A DNA stretch of 34,397 nucleotides from Kribbella albertanoniae (GCF_004348455.1 NZ_SMKA01000063.1:1-34397); one strand, 5' to 3'. Positions 1 through 8,971 are shown, numbered from the stretch's first letter. Notes: generated by a model from the letters alone, not told the origin. Program-made: numbers and translations.

Positions 1-4
1 GGGG

Positions 5-1036
5 TCAGGCTGAGTCTCGGATTACTAGTTCGGTGGGGAGGATTACTGTGGCTGGGCCGTCGCCTTCGATTTGGGCTAGTAGTTGGCGGACCATCATGTC
101 GCTGATGCGTTGCCATGGTTGCCGCATGGTGGTCAGGGTGGGGATCGTTGCGGTGGCGACCGAGGAGTCGTCGAAGCCGCCGACGGCGATGTCGTCGGGG
201 ACTGTGCGACCGGCGCGTTCGATTGCGCGGAGGGCTCCTTCCGCCATGAGGTCTGAGGCGACGAATACGGCGTCGAGGTCCGGGGCACGGGTGAGCAGGT
301 CCCGCATGCACGACTCCCCGCTTGCGCGGCTGTAGTCACCGGTTGCGACCAGGCGCTTGTCGAAGCGGATCTTGCGCTCGGTGAGCACGTCGCGGTAGCC
401 CTGCAAGCGGTCGGATCCGCCGGGTCCGTCGGACGGGCCGGCGATGGTTGCGATGCGTTTGCGGCCAGCGTCGACCAGGTACCGCATCATCGTCCGTGCG
501 CCTTCGCGGTCGTCGGCGACAACGTAGGAGATGGATCCGCTCTGGTCCTGGGGTTTGCCGCAGCAGACGAACGGCAGGCCGGCCTGCTGCAGCAGGTCGA
601 TCATCGGCGTCCCGCGGTTCGAGTTGAACAGCAGCGCGCCGTCGACCTGATGGGCCGAGAGGTAGGGAGCGATCCGGCGGCGCTCTGCCTCGGTGCCGGC
701 CGCGATCAGGACGAGCGGGACGTCGTGCTCGGCGAGGGCAGTCGTGCAGCCACGCAGCAGGGTGGCCAGGTTGGGATCCTGGAACAGCCGCTCGTGCGCC
801 TCCGACAGCAGGAACGCGACCGAGCCGGCTCGCCGGGTCACCAGGCTCCGGGCTGCCCGGTTCACCACGTAGCCAAGCTTGCGGATGGCGGCGTCGACCG
901 CGCGGTGGCTCGCCGGACTGACGTTGTGCCCACCTTGCAGAACGCGGGACACCGTGCCACGCGAGACCCCCGCCTGGGCGGCGACGTCGTGGATCGTCGG
1001 TGGGCGCTTGTTCTGTTTTGGCACGGTGTCGGTCAT
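5..1036 (-). CDS. LacI-family transcriptional regulator (LacI-1)
   Basis: This is a complete 343-residue LacI/GalR regulator, the usual family length. An N-terminal helix-turn-helix lies near residues 14-40 (TIHDVAAQAGVSRGTVSRVL), followed by a hinge helix ending LGYVVNRAARSLV. The rest is a periplasmic-binding-protein-like ligand domain with typical motifs such as DAVFVASDLMAEGALRA and VGGFDDSSVA. The ATG at 1036 is preceded by a GAGGA ribosome-binding site. The gene is divergent from the phosphoesterase/GH30 operon, and a GTTAGCGTTAAC palindrome lies between them. By family knowledge it is a sugar-responsive repressor. That it controls the neighbouring operon, and perhaps the GH43/PHP pair at 22.9 kb which carries a related palindrome, is inference. 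The ligand is unknown, most likely a galactan- or pectin-derived sugar. Confidence 0.93.
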   Translation of the reverse strand: MTDTVPKQNKRPPTIHDVAAQAGVSRGTVSRVLQGGHNVSPASHRAVDAAIRKLGYVVNRAARSLVTRRAGSVAFLLSEAHERLFQDPNLATLLRGCTTALAEHDVPLVLIAAGTEAERRRIAPYLSAHQVDGALLFNSNRGTPMIDLLQQAGLPFVCCGKPQDQSGSISYVVADDREGARTMMRYLVDAGRKRIATIAGPSDGPGGSDRLQGYRDVLTERKIRFDKRLVATGDYSRASGESCMRDLLTRAPDLDAVFVASDLMAEGALRAIERAGRTVPDDIAVGGFDDSSVATATIPTLTTMRQPWQRISDMMVRQLLAQIEGDGPATVILPTELVIRDSA

Positions 1037-1142
1037 AGGTCCTCAGCGGCGACAGATGGTGGCCAAACTCTACGCCCGGACCACGACCTGACGGCGCAAC
1101 GTAGCGTTCACTGGTTCGCCATTGTGCTGACAAGGGTCGAAA

Positions 1143-1156
1143 GTTAGCGTTAACAC
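1143..1156. promoter_or_regulatory. LacI-type operator upstream of the phosphoesterase/GH30 operon
   Basis: GTTAGCGTTAACAC is an imperfect palindrome (arms GTTA/TAAC around CG) in the 160-bp divergent gap between LacI-1 and the phosphoesterase gene, 40 bp before the latter's start. It differs at one position from GTTAACGTTAACA at 22.96 kb. A weaker relative, TAGCGTTCAC, lies at 1102-1111, nearer the regulator's own start. Assignment to LacI-1 rests on position only. Confidence 0.6.
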
Positions 1157-1196
1157 TTCCGCCCTTCCATGCAGTGTGAGCACAGGGGAACCTCTG

Positions 1197-2507
1197 ATGC
1201 GCAGATCGCTCCTGGCCGTCCTGACGGCCGTCCTTCTGAGTGCCGGCAGCTTGACGACCACGGCCCCCGAGGCCCAGGCCGCGGTGAACTCGTTCTCCGT
1301 CCTGACGTACAACGTGGCCGGGTTGCCCGACGGGATCTCGTCGGGTGATCCGGAGAAGAACACACCCCTGATCAGTCCCCGGCTGGCCGAGTACGACGTG
1401 GTCACCGTGCAAGAGGACTTCAACTATCACGCCGCGCTCTACGCCGGCGACAACCATCCCTACCGTACGGCGACCAGCGGCGGAGTGCCGTTCGGCGACG
1501 GCCTGAACACCTTGTCCCGCTTCCCGTTCGACGACTTCGACCGGACCAAGTGGTCGAAGTGCAACGGCACGGACTGCCTGACCCCCAAGGGATTCAGCCT
1601 CAACCGGATCCGGCTCGCCGAAGGCGTGTACGTCGATCTCTACAACCTGCACCCCAACGCCGGAGTCGAGCCCGCCGACCTCACCGCCCGCCGCGCCAAC
1701 ATCACCCAGCTCACCCAGTACATCGCCGCCAACTCGGCCGGGAACGCGGTGATCGTGATGGGTGACACCAACACTCGCTACACCAGGACCGAGGACAACA
1801 TCCGCGAACTCGTCACCGGCGCCGGCCTCACCGACGCCTGGGTCCAGCTGATCCGCGGCGGCCAGGCTCCGCCCCTCGGCAGCCCTGCACTGGTCTGCGA
1901 TCCCAATGCGGTGACCAACTCCTGCGAGGTGGTCGACAAGGTCCTCTACCGCGGCAACAGGTTCATCAACCTCACCGCAACCCAGTACAACAACGAGAAC
2001 CAGAAGTTCCTCGACAGCGCCGGCAAGCCGTTGTCGGACCACTACCCGCACCTGGTCCGCTTCAACTGGTCCCTCAACGACCAGCTCCGGATGAGCGACC
2101 AGTACGGCGGCCCGCACGGCACTCCGTTCACCGACGTCGACCGGATCGCGGGCAGCACCGGCGTACGATCCGTCCGCCTGAGCGGCGCTGCACGCCTCGA
2201 CCGGGTCGGCCTGACGTTGTCCAACGGCACCGTCCTGACCCACGGCGGCACCGGCGGAACCCAGACCGAACTAACCCTCGCGCCGAACGAACGCATCGTC
2301 CGGATCACCTTGTCCCAAGGCAAATACAACCAGCGGACCAGACTCTTCTCAGCCGCCATCACCACCAGCACCGGCCGCACCTTGTCCGCCGGCACCCCGA
2401 CCGCCGACACCGTCACCTACACCGCCCCGACCGGCTGGCAGATCATCGGCTTCACCGGCAGAGCAGGCGATGGAATCGACAAACTCGGCGTCATCTACCA
2501 ACCCTGA
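1197..2507 (+). CDS. Secreted DNase-I-fold phosphoesterase (EEP) with C-terminal jacalin-like lectin domain
   Basis: This is a 436-residue exported protein. The ATG at 1197 is chosen over the upstream in-frame GTG at 1176 because AGGGGA ends about 7 bases before it and a Sec signal peptide follows (residues 1-29, ending AQA). Residues 33-290 form an endonuclease/exonuclease/phosphatase domain with the expected motifs: TYN near 39, QED at 73, NLHPN at 152, GDTN at 189-192 and SDHYP at 280. Residues 298-436 resemble a jacalin-type beta-prism lectin, opening with QYGGPHGTPFTD and closing with GFTGRAGDGIDKLGVIY. The family includes DNases, sphingomyelinases and other phosphodiesterases, and the substrate here cannot be read from the sequence. 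It lies 46 bp before the GH30 gene on the same strand, so the two are probably co-transcribed. The lectin may anchor it to galactose- or mannose-containing glycans (inference). Confidence 0.85.
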   Translation: MRRSLLAVLTAVLLSAGSLTTTAPEAQAAVNSFSVLTYNVAGLPDGISSGDPEKNTPLISPRLAEYDVVTVQEDFNYHAALYAGDNHPYRTATSGGVPFGDGLNTLSRFPFDDFDRTKWSKCNGTDCLTPKGFSLNRIRLAEGVYVDLYNLHPNAGVEPADLTARRANITQLTQYIAANSAGNAVIVMGDTNTRYTRTEDNIRELVTGAGLTDAWVQLIRGGQAPPLGSPALVCDPNAVTNSCEVVDKVLYRGNRFINLTATQYNNENQKFLDSAGKPLSDHYPHLVRFNWSLNDQLRMSDQYGGPHGTPFTDVDRIAGSTGVRSVRLSGAARLDRVGLTLSNGTVLTHGGTGGTQTELTLAPNERIVRITLSQGKYNQRTRLFSAAITTSTGRTLSAGTPTADTVTYTAPTGWQIIGFTGRAGDGIDKLGVIYQP

Positions 2508-2553
2508 ATTTACCGACCCTGACCACCACCGCCCCCAGCTAGGAGACCGCCCC

Positions 2554-4029
2554 ATGGACTCACCCGTGAACATCCACCGCCGTACGCTGCTCGCCGCGGC
2601 CGGCGTCACCGCCGCAAGCGCCGTACTCAGTACTGGTACGGCGCGCGCCGACGCGACCGTCCGTGTCGATCCTGCCGCTGATCAGGGTGCCTGGGAGGGC
2701 TGGGGCACCTCCTTGGCGTGGTGGGCCAACGTGTTCGGCGACCGGGATGACTTCGCCGATCTGTTCTTCACCACGAAGACCGTGAGCTACAACGGCGCCT
2801 CGCTGCCCGGCCTCGGGATGAACATCGCCCGCTACAACCTCGGTGCGTGCAGCTGGAACGCGGTCGGCAGCGAGCGGATGGTTGCCTCACCCAACATCCC
2901 GAGGTTCAAGCAGATCGAGGGCTTCTGGCAGGACTGGGGAAACGAGGACCCGGCATCCGCAGCCTGGAACTGGAACGCCGACGCCAAGCAGCGCGCGATG
3001 CTGACCAAGGCGACCCAGCGCGGCGCGATCAGCGAGCTGTTCGCCAACTCGCCGATGTGGTGGATGTGCTCGAACCACAACCCGTCCGGCGCCGCGGACG
3101 GCGGCAACAATCTCCAGTCCTGGAACCACCGCCAGCACGCGCTACACCTCGCCGCGACCGCTCGCCGCGCCCGCGACCAGTGGGGTGTGAACTTCCGAAC
3201 CGTTGACGCGTTCAACGAGCCGTCGTCCAACTGGTGGAAGGCCGACGGCGGCCAGGAAGGCTGCCACATCGACGCCACGACCCAGCGCAGCGTCATCAGC
3301 AACCTGCGCACCGAACTCGACCGGGTCGGCCTCAGCGGCGTGGCAATCTCGGCCTCCGACGAGACGAACTACGACCTTGCCCGTACGACGTGGAGCAGCT
3401 TCGACTCGGCCACCAAGGACCGCGTCCGGCAGGTCAACGTGCATGGCTACCAGGGGCTGAGCGGTCGGCGCGACCTGCTGGGCAACGAAGTACGGGCCTC
3501 AGGCAAGATTCTCTGGAACTCCGAGCACGGCGACTCGGACGGCAGCGGCATGATGACCGCCCGCTGCCTGCTGATGGACTTCCGGTGGCTCAAGCCGACC
3601 GCGTGGTGCTACTGGCAGGTGATGGACCCGACCGCCGGCTGGGGCTTGCTCCGGTACGACGGCAACGCGGGCCAGGCGGGTGCGGTCGAGACCAAGCTGT
3701 ACGTCGTCGCCCAGTTCACCCGGCACATCCGCCCTGGTATGCGGATCATCAACACCGGTGTCGACTACGCGGTAGCGGCCCATGACGCGGCGGCGCGACG
3801 CCTGGTGATCGTTGCCGCGAACAACGGAGCCGCGCAGAACCTCACGTTCGACCTGTCGCCGTTCGGCACGGTGCCGAACGGCACGGCCACTCGCTGGTCC
3901 ACACTGACGTCAGGCTCTGGCGACCGGTACACGCGTCGCCAGGACCTGACGGTCAGCGGGGAGGTTGTGCAGGTGCCCTTCGCAGCGGGCGCCGTACAGA
4001 CGATCCAGATCGACGGCGTCGTGCGATGA
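2554..4029 (+). CDS. Secreted GH30 glycosidase, probable endo-beta-1,6-galactanase
   Basis: This is a 491-residue enzyme. The ATG at 2554 follows AGGAG by 8 bases, so the longer reading frame from 2470 is not needed. A Tat-like signal (HRRTLLAAAG, residues 8-17) leads to a likely cut after ARA at about residue 32. The (beta/alpha)8 barrel has GWGTSLAWWANVFG at residues 49-62, the acid/base motif AFNEPSSNWW (Glu222) and the nucleophile motif LWNSEHGDSDGSG (Glu324). A small C-terminal beta-sandwich follows, as in GH30. The opening motif and NEP/SEHGD context resemble subfamily GH30_5, whose characterised members cut beta-1,6-galactan side chains of arabinogalactan proteins. I assign the subfamily from memory of motifs. 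It probably shares an operon with the phosphoesterase, and its 3' end converges on the CE12 gene with a 6-bp gap. Confidence 0.85.
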   Translation: MDSPVNIHRRTLLAAAGVTAASAVLSTGTARADATVRVDPAADQGAWEGWGTSLAWWANVFGDRDDFADLFFTTKTVSYNGASLPGLGMNIARYNLGACSWNAVGSERMVASPNIPRFKQIEGFWQDWGNEDPASAAWNWNADAKQRAMLTKATQRGAISELFANSPMWWMCSNHNPSGAADGGNNLQSWNHRQHALHLAATARRARDQWGVNFRTVDAFNEPSSNWWKADGGQEGCHIDATTQRSVISNLRTELDRVGLSGVAISASDETNYDLARTTWSSFDSATKDRVRQVNVHGYQGLSGRRDLLGNEVRASGKILWNSEHGDSDGSGMMTARCLLMDFRWLKPTAWCYWQVMDPTAGWGLLRYDGNAGQAGAVETKLYVVAQFTRHIRPGMRIINTGVDYAVAAHDAAARRLVIVAANNGAAQNLTFDLSPFGTVPNGTATRWSTLTSGSGDRYTRRQDLTVSGEVVQVPFAAGAVQTIQIDGVVR

Positions 4030-4035
4030 GCCGTT

Positions 4036-4908
4036 CTACCTCAGGTACGCCGACAGCGGGATCTGCTGGTCACGCACCGCCTTCGTGACCACGCCCGCGA
4101 TCTGACGAGCACCGGCGGCTTCGAAATGGGTGTGGTCGTTGCAGAAGAACGCACCGACCGGTCCCGATCCCCAGTCGCCGTTGTTCGGGCAGAACTTCAG
4201 GGTGTTGTACAGCGTGTAGCTCAAGCGGTGCAGGTCGATGACCGGTACCTGGTTGGCAGTCGCGGCAGCGTTCGTCTCGCTGATGAACCCGCGGGTGCCA
4301 ACCGCCGTACTGCCCGAGCACCTGATCGCAGAGACCGGGGTCATGAAGACAGGCTTCGCGCCCCGGGCCTTGGCCGCGGCAGCCATCACGCCGAGAAGCT
4401 CGCGGTAGCGCGCCGAACCTACATGCCGAGGGCAATTGGGATCACCGTCGTTGATCCCGAACTGGATCAGCAGATAGTCGCCGGCCTTCATCCCGGTCGT
4501 CGAGTTGAGCATCGCCTGCCAGCGCGATGAATACGTGTTCGAACTGAGGATGCACTCACCGGCCGAGTTCTTCGTACCGGTGACGTTGCCCTCGTACAGC
4601 CAGGTCTGGATGCTGCGTCCGCCGACGGCGCTGTTCCGCACCGTCACGTTGGTGTTGAAGTAGGGGGCGACCTGAGACCCCCACCCGGCCGGACACACCG
4701 CGCCGCCCGACGGCGCTGCCATCGTGGAGTCGCCGGCGAGCCAGACGGTAATGGGAGCTTGCGCCGCCGGAGCGGCCGACGCCGTGGTGGGTGATGACGC
4801 ACAGCCGTTGGCGACCGTAGGTGTCGCCGCACTAGCGGTGACGGTCGAGAAGACGATGGTCGCGCTGGTCAGCAGCGCAGTACGGACGAGGACTGATCGA
4901 AGATTCAT
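4036..4908 (-). CDS. Secreted rhamnogalacturonan acetylesterase-like SGNH hydrolase (CE12)
   Basis: This 290-residue protein has a Sec signal peptide (residues 1-28, ending ASA) and a short Ala/Thr/Pro linker to about residue 50. The SGNH/GDSL fold follows: block I LAGDSTMA with catalytic Ser61, block II Gly in NSAVGGRS, block III FGINDGD with Asn153, and block V DHTHF with Asp258 and His261. The GDST opening, the D-x-x-H spacing and the size match CE12 rhamnogalacturonan acetylesterases, which remove acetyl groups from GalA of RG-I. An AAGGAG site lies just before the ATG at 4908. It starts 10 bp after the stop of the CE12-PL11-CE2 fusion, so the two form one minus-strand operon. It is a separate, shorter version of the same activity as the fusion's N-terminal module. 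Confidence 0.88.
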   Translation of the reverse strand: MNLRSVLVRTALLTSATIVFSTVTASAATPTVANGCASSPTTASAAPAAQAPITVWLAGDSTMAAPSGGAVCPAGWGSQVAPYFNTNVTVRNSAVGGRSIQTWLYEGNVTGTKNSAGECILSSNTYSSRWQAMLNSTTGMKAGDYLLIQFGINDGDPNCPRHVGSARYRELLGVMAAAAKARGAKPVFMTPVSAIRCSGSTAVGTRGFISETNAAATANQVPVIDLHRLSYTLYNTLKFCPNNGDWGSGPVGAFFCNDHTHFEAAGARQIAGVVTKAVRDQQIPLSAYLR

Positions 4909-4918
4909 CGCGCACTCC

Positions 4919-7900
4919 TTAGATGTAGTCGTCGAGGACGGCGGTCAGGCGCTGCGCGATCTTCACGTGCCCTGCGTCGGTCGGATGGACGTTGTCATGG
5001 GTGTCCGCCGTGGTGATCCATCCGGTGGTGTCGACGAAGCGGACCCTGGTGTCCCCGGCAGAGGTCCGGGCCGCGACGGCGTTACGGGTCTCCGGCAGGT
5101 AGCGGTTGCGGAAGGTGCCCATCGCGAAGATCTGCGCGTTCGGGTAGGCCCGTCGGACGCGCTCGAGCATCACCACGTAGTTCTGCTGGAACGTCGGCCC
5201 CGAAACACTATGGCCGACATCGTTGGTGCCAAGGTTGATCACGACCCCAGCGGCCTGGTACGTCGAGAAGTTCCAGTCGTCGGTGGTCGCCGTGTTCGAG
5301 GATCGGCGGAACCAGTCGACCATTCCGTAGCAGTCCTGGGCGACCAGGCAGGCACCACCTTGCGCGACCTGGGTGTGACCGGCCTTCAGCGCTTCACCGG
5401 TAAGCCATGGGTACGACGTGAACGGGCGGTTGCCGTTCGGCTGGCCGACCGTGATCGAGTCGCCGATGAACTCGACGAGCTTCGCCGGTCGGCTGGTCGC
5501 AGCAGTCCCTCCGCCGCTCGCGAGGAGGAAACCGCCGAAGACCGGATCACCGGTGTACGAACCCGCCCGCTCCCGATAACCGACCCGGATCTTGTGGGTG
5601 CCGCTCGACAGACCGGTGGCGAGAGTGACGTTGCCGGAGACATTGCGTCGCCACTGCAGCGGCTTCCCGTCGACCGAGTAGTACAGGTCGATCGCGTTGC
5701 GCTGGCGGACGCCGATGGAGCTTCCGGTGAAGTTCGTCTCGACATAGCCGCCGGCCCAGCCCATCCAGTACCACGACGTGTTCGACCGGTTCCAGCGGCC
5801 GTAGTACTGGATGTTCGAGTCGTTCGGCAGTCCGTTGCCAGCCAGCATCGGAGCATCGGCGGCGACGGGCGTGCTGCTGATCGCGAAGCTCGGGTGCGGC
5901 GGCTGGTTGTAGCCGGTGTTCTGCCACGCCACGGCCACCCGGTACTGCCGGTCCTGCATCAGCGACGGCCGGGTGATCGACGTACTGTCCGTCGTCGAGT
6001 AGATCCGCAGCGCCCGGTTGTCCGACGTCCGCCAGATCACTTCCTCCCGCCAGTCACCAAGAATGTCGGCCGACAGTGCCGGCGTCGACTTCGTCCCGTT
6101 GTTGGAGACAACCCCGGAGCCGGTCAGCAGGCGAGTGTCACCGCCGGTGCCGTACTTGTCGATGTTGGTGCCGTCGAGCAACTCACGCTGCGCGTCACCG
6201 TCCCACCAGACCACGAAGTTGATCGACCCCGGCTTGCGGGCCGCGACCTGGTTGCCGTTGGTACCGCTCCGCAGACCGCTGACTGCCGACGACCAGGCTT
6301 CCGCCCCGGGGTTACCCGCCCAGATGTCCGCGGCGACTCCTCGGCCGTTGTCACAGCCGCACGACGGAGCACTCCAGATGATCTGACCGGTCCGCGCGTC
6401 ACCCATCCAATGCGCCACTTCGCTGGTCCACTCCGACGGCTTGAACACCTCAAGTCCTGGGCGGGAGGGGATGAAGTCGCTGACGTGGTAGGCGTCGCCG
6501 TGATGCGTGCCGTTCTGCCACAGGCCACGGCCGTTGTCGTCGATCGCCATCGACCCGTACATGACCTCGTCACGTCCGTCGGCATCGACATCGGCAATGG
6601 AGAGGTTGTGATTCCCCTTCCCGGTCCACGCGCTGCCGGCGCTGTTGGAGTCGAAGATCCAGCGCTGCGTCAAAGCGCCGTTGCGGAAGTCCCACGCGCT
6701 GATGACGGAACGCGTGTAGTAGCCACGCGCCATGATGATGCTGGGACGCGAGCCGTCCAGATACGCCGTACCGGCTAGGAAGCGGTCGACCCGGTTGCCG
6801 TAGTTGTCGCCCCAGGACGACACCGTGCCGCGCGGCGGCTGGTAGTTGGCAGTTGCCAGTACGGCGCCGTCGGTGCCGCGGAACACGGACAGGAACTCGG
6901 GTCCAGTGAGGATGTAGCCGCTGGAGTTGCGGTGGTCGGCACTGGCACTCCCGATGACCTGGCCGGTCCCGGACCGGGTGCCGTCGGCGGTCTTCACGGC
7001 GAGCTCGGCGCGGCCGTCGCCGTCGTAGTCGAACACCTGGAACTGCGTGTAGTGCGCGCCGGCCCGGATGTTGCGGCCGAGGTCGATCCGCCACAACCTC
7101 GTCCCGTTCAGCTTGTAGGCATCGAGGTAGACGTTGCCGGTGTAGCCGGCGTGCGCATTGTCGTGAACGTTGGTCGGATCCCACTTGACGACGATCTCGT
7201 ACTGCCCGTCACCGTCCAGGTCACCGACGCTGGTGTCGTTGGCGGTATAGGTGTAGGCCTCACCGGAAGGCGTCGTACCACCCGGCGGGATCTGCAGCGG
7301 AACGTCTCGGCTGCTCGCCTCCGCACCGTTGACACTGTCCAACGTCAGCGAGTCCTCAGCAGCGAACTTCGCCTGCCGCTCGACCCCATCGGTAACAGCC
7401 CGTACGACGTACTTCGCGCCGGCCGGTCCCTCCGCGTCCACGAAACTCGTCGGGCCACTGACCGGCGCGGAGTTCACCTTGGTGCCGTCGCGGTAGACGT
7501 TGTAGGTAACACCCTGCGGGTCGTCCGCGAGCAACCGCCAGCTGACACGGTTCCCCTTCGCCGTGTGCACACTGATCACACCGCGGTCGAGCGTCTCGGT
7601 CTGAGCCATCTGGGAAGGCTGGGAAGGCACCGAGGCGTCAGTCTCCGCCAAAGCGCCGGCCTTCAGGAAGGTCGTCAGCGAGAGGTTGCGCTCACGGATC
7701 CCCTGGACGACGAGCTCCGCCATCTGCGTCGCGCCGTACACCGAGAAGTGCGTGTTGTCGTTGTTCTCTCTGGTGAGGAACAGCTGCTGCGACGCCGTCG
7801 GCCCGAGCGACTCGACCAACGCCTTGCTCTTGGCGGTCAGGTCGATCACCGGAACGTTCGCGCTCTGACCGAGCGCCCGGATCATCGCGGGCAGGTCCAC

Positions 7901-8698
7901 GCCACGACCGTTGATGTGCAACGCGGTCGGAGTGAGCGAGTTGCCGCTGAACAGCCGTCGGACCGGCGGGGTCATCAGCACCGGCTTGCCGCCACGCTCG
8001 CGAACGCCGTTGACCAGCTTCGTGAGGTTGTCGCGGAACGCCGTCGCGGTGGTGTCCTTGTCGTTGTGGCCGAACTGGATGAAGACCAGATCGTTGCTCT
8101 TGATCAGCGGCTTCATCTTGGGGAACAACGCGGCGTTCGCGAGGAAGCTACCGGAGCTCTCGCCGGAGTCCCCGTAGTTCGCGACGACGGCACCGTTGCG
8201 GACGCGCGTGGGCAGCAACTGCCCCCATCCGGCGTACGGCGCTCCTGGCTGATCGCAGACGGTCGAGTCACCGGCGAGGTAGGCAACCAGCGGCGCCGAG
8301 GCCGGCTTGACGGTCAGCGCGCCGATCGCCGGCGCACTCCCGTCGAACGTGATGCTCAGGCCCGCGGTACCCGTTCCGCCCTGGCCCGTCGGCTGCCCTT
8401 CGGGGATGCGAACGTTGACCGTGGCGGTACTGCGGATCACCTGACCCGCGCGGGTGGAGACGACCGGCAGCACCTGCCTGCGGGTCTCCACCGACATGCC
8501 GGTGGTGGCAGCCTTGGTCGTGCTGCCGAGGTCGACCGTGACGTCATAGTTGCCAGGAGCAACGTCGAAATGGCACTGGATCGGCGCGGTTCCCGAGCAA
8601 CCCGCGGGCAATGCCGACGGTTGTGCGGTGGCCGGTAACGGGCTCAGCGAAGCAAAGGTCAGTGCCGAGGCAATGAGCACTTTTCGGAGGCTGGACAT
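4919..8698 (-). CDS. Three-enzyme secreted fusion: CE12 esterase, PL11 rhamnogalacturonan lyase, CE2-type esterase
   Basis: This is a 1259-residue secreted protein. ATG at 8698 is preferred: AGGAAGAGG lies about 10 bases upstream and a signal peptide follows (residues 1-26, ending ATA), whereas upstream Met codons give an Arg-rich non-signal sequence. Module order: beta-sandwich 35-130; CE12 SGNH esterase 136-346 (GDST Ser145, FGHND Asn212, DNTHF Asp314/His317); linker; RG-lyase beta domain 368-440; PL11 eight-bladed propeller lyase about 445-940 with calcium-type loops DLDGDGQYE, DYDGDGRAE and DVDADGRDE; CE2-N-like jelly roll 955-1062; second SGNH esterase 1072-1259 (GDSIT Ser1081, GTND Asn1159, DNVHPT Asp1235/His1238). 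PL11 enzymes cleave the Rha-GalA backbone of RG-I, and CE12 removes GalA acetyls. CE2 enzymes deacetylate various sugars, so the last module's target is uncertain. All catalytic motifs look intact. Two operator-like sites lie upstream. Confidence 0.9.
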   Translation of the reverse strand: MSSLRKVLIASALTFASLSPLPATAQPSALPAGCSGTAPIQCHFDVAPGNYDVTVDLGSTTKAATTGMSVETRRQVLPVVSTRAGQVIRSTATVNVRIPEGQPTGQGGTGTAGLSITFDGSAPAIGALTVKPASAPLVAYLAGDSTVCDQPGAPYAGWGQLLPTRVRNGAVVANYGDSGESSGSFLANAALFPKMKPLIKSNDLVFIQFGHNDKDTTATAFRDNLTKLVNGVRERGGKPVLMTPPVRRLFSGNSLTPTALHINGRGVDLPAMIRALGQSANVPVIDLTAKSKALVESLGPTASQQLFLTRENNDNTHFSVYGATQMAELVVQGIRERNLSLTTFLKAGALAETDASVPSQPSQMAQTETLDRGVISVHTAKGNRVSWRLLADDPQGVTYNVYRDGTKVNSAPVSGPTSFVDAEGPAGAKYVVRAVTDGVERQAKFAAEDSLTLDSVNGAEASSRDVPLQIPPGGTTPSGEAYTYTANDTSVGDLDGDGQYEIVVKWDPTNVHDNAHAGYTGNVYLDAYKLNGTRLWRIDLGRNIRAGAHYTQFQVFDYDGDGRAELAVKTADGTRSGTGQVIGSASADHRNSSGYILTGPEFLSVFRGTDGAVLATANYQPPRGTVSSWGDNYGNRVDRFLAGTAYLDGSRPSIIMARGYYTRSVISAWDFRNGALTQRWIFDSNSAGSAWTGKGNHNLSIADVDADGRDEVMYGSMAIDDNGRGLWQNGTHHGDAYHVSDFIPSRPGLEVFKPSEWTSEVAHWMGDARTGQIIWSAPSCGCDNGRGVAADIWAGNPGAEAWSSAVSGLRSGTNGNQVAARKPGSINFVVWWDGDAQRELLDGTNIDKYGTGGDTRLLTGSGVVSNNGTKSTPALSADILGDWREEVIWRTSDNRALRIYSTTDSTSITRPSLMQDRQYRVAVAWQNTGYNQPPHPSFAISSTPVAADAPMLAGNGLPNDSNIQYYGRWNRSNTSWYWMGWAGGYVETNFTGSSIGVRQRNAIDLYYSVDGKPLQWRRNVSGNVTLATGLSSGTHKIRVGYRERAGSYTGDPVFGGFLLASGGGTAATSRPAKLVEFIGDSITVGQPNGNRPFTSYPWLTGEALKAGHTQVAQGGACLVAQDCYGMVDWFRRSSNTATTDDWNFSTYQAAGVVINLGTNDVGHSVSGPTFQQNYVVMLERVRRAYPNAQIFAMGTFRNRYLPETRNAVAARTSAGDTRVRFVDTTGWITTADTHDNVHPTDAGHVKIAQRLTAVLDDYI

Positions 8699-8784
8699 GG
8701 GGCGGTACCTCTTCCTCATTGGGCGAAGGAAAAGCTGACGGCGCGGTCCGGCAGGGGATGAGAGGCGGGCGCGGAATCGGCGAC

Positions 8785-8798
8785 TGTGAGCGCGAACA
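8785..8798. promoter_or_regulatory. LacI-type operator O1 in the fusion/LacI-2 divergent gap
   Basis: TGTGAGCGCGAACA, extended to CA at 8800, forms a TGTGnnCGCGnnCACA palindrome 86 bp before the fusion gene's start. It matches the site at 8871 at 13 of 14 positions. The 273-bp gap (8699-8971) between divergent genes contains no other coding signal I trust. Confidence 0.6.
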
Positions 8799-8870
8799 CA
8801 CTCCGGAATCGCTCGATCACCATGATGAAAGCGCATGTTCAGGACCCTGACAAGACCTGGTCACGAAACA

Positions 8871-8884
8871 TGTGAGCGTGAACA
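8871..8884. promoter_or_regulatory. LacI-type operator O2 in the fusion/LacI-2 divergent gap
   Basis: TGTGAGCGTGAACA is in the same orientation as O1 and starts 86 bp from it, about eight helical turns, a spacing compatible with looping by a tetrameric or paired repressor. A possible -10 box (TAAACT at 8929-8934) for LacI-2 lies downstream of it. Function is inferred from repetition and placement. Confidence 0.55.
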
Positions 8885-8971
8885 GTTCGCGCCGCCAGCC
8901 ACACCAGGGCCTTCCGCAGACACCCTTGTAAACTGCGCGGACCACGGCACCGGTTGCCAGGACGGAGGACG

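Noticed and set aside
336-2243. 635-codon minus-strand open frame antisense to LacI-1 and the phosphoesterase
   Set aside because: Its sequence is low-complexity Arg/Gly/Val-rich and spans two well-supported genes and their promoter; this is a normal high-GC shadow frame.
4724-8638. Long plus-strand frames (684 and 568 codons) opposite the CE12-PL11-CE2 fusion
   Set aside because: No family resemblance or ribosome-binding site, and Arg/Val/Asp-biased composition. The minus-strand gene has complete catalytic motifs throughout.
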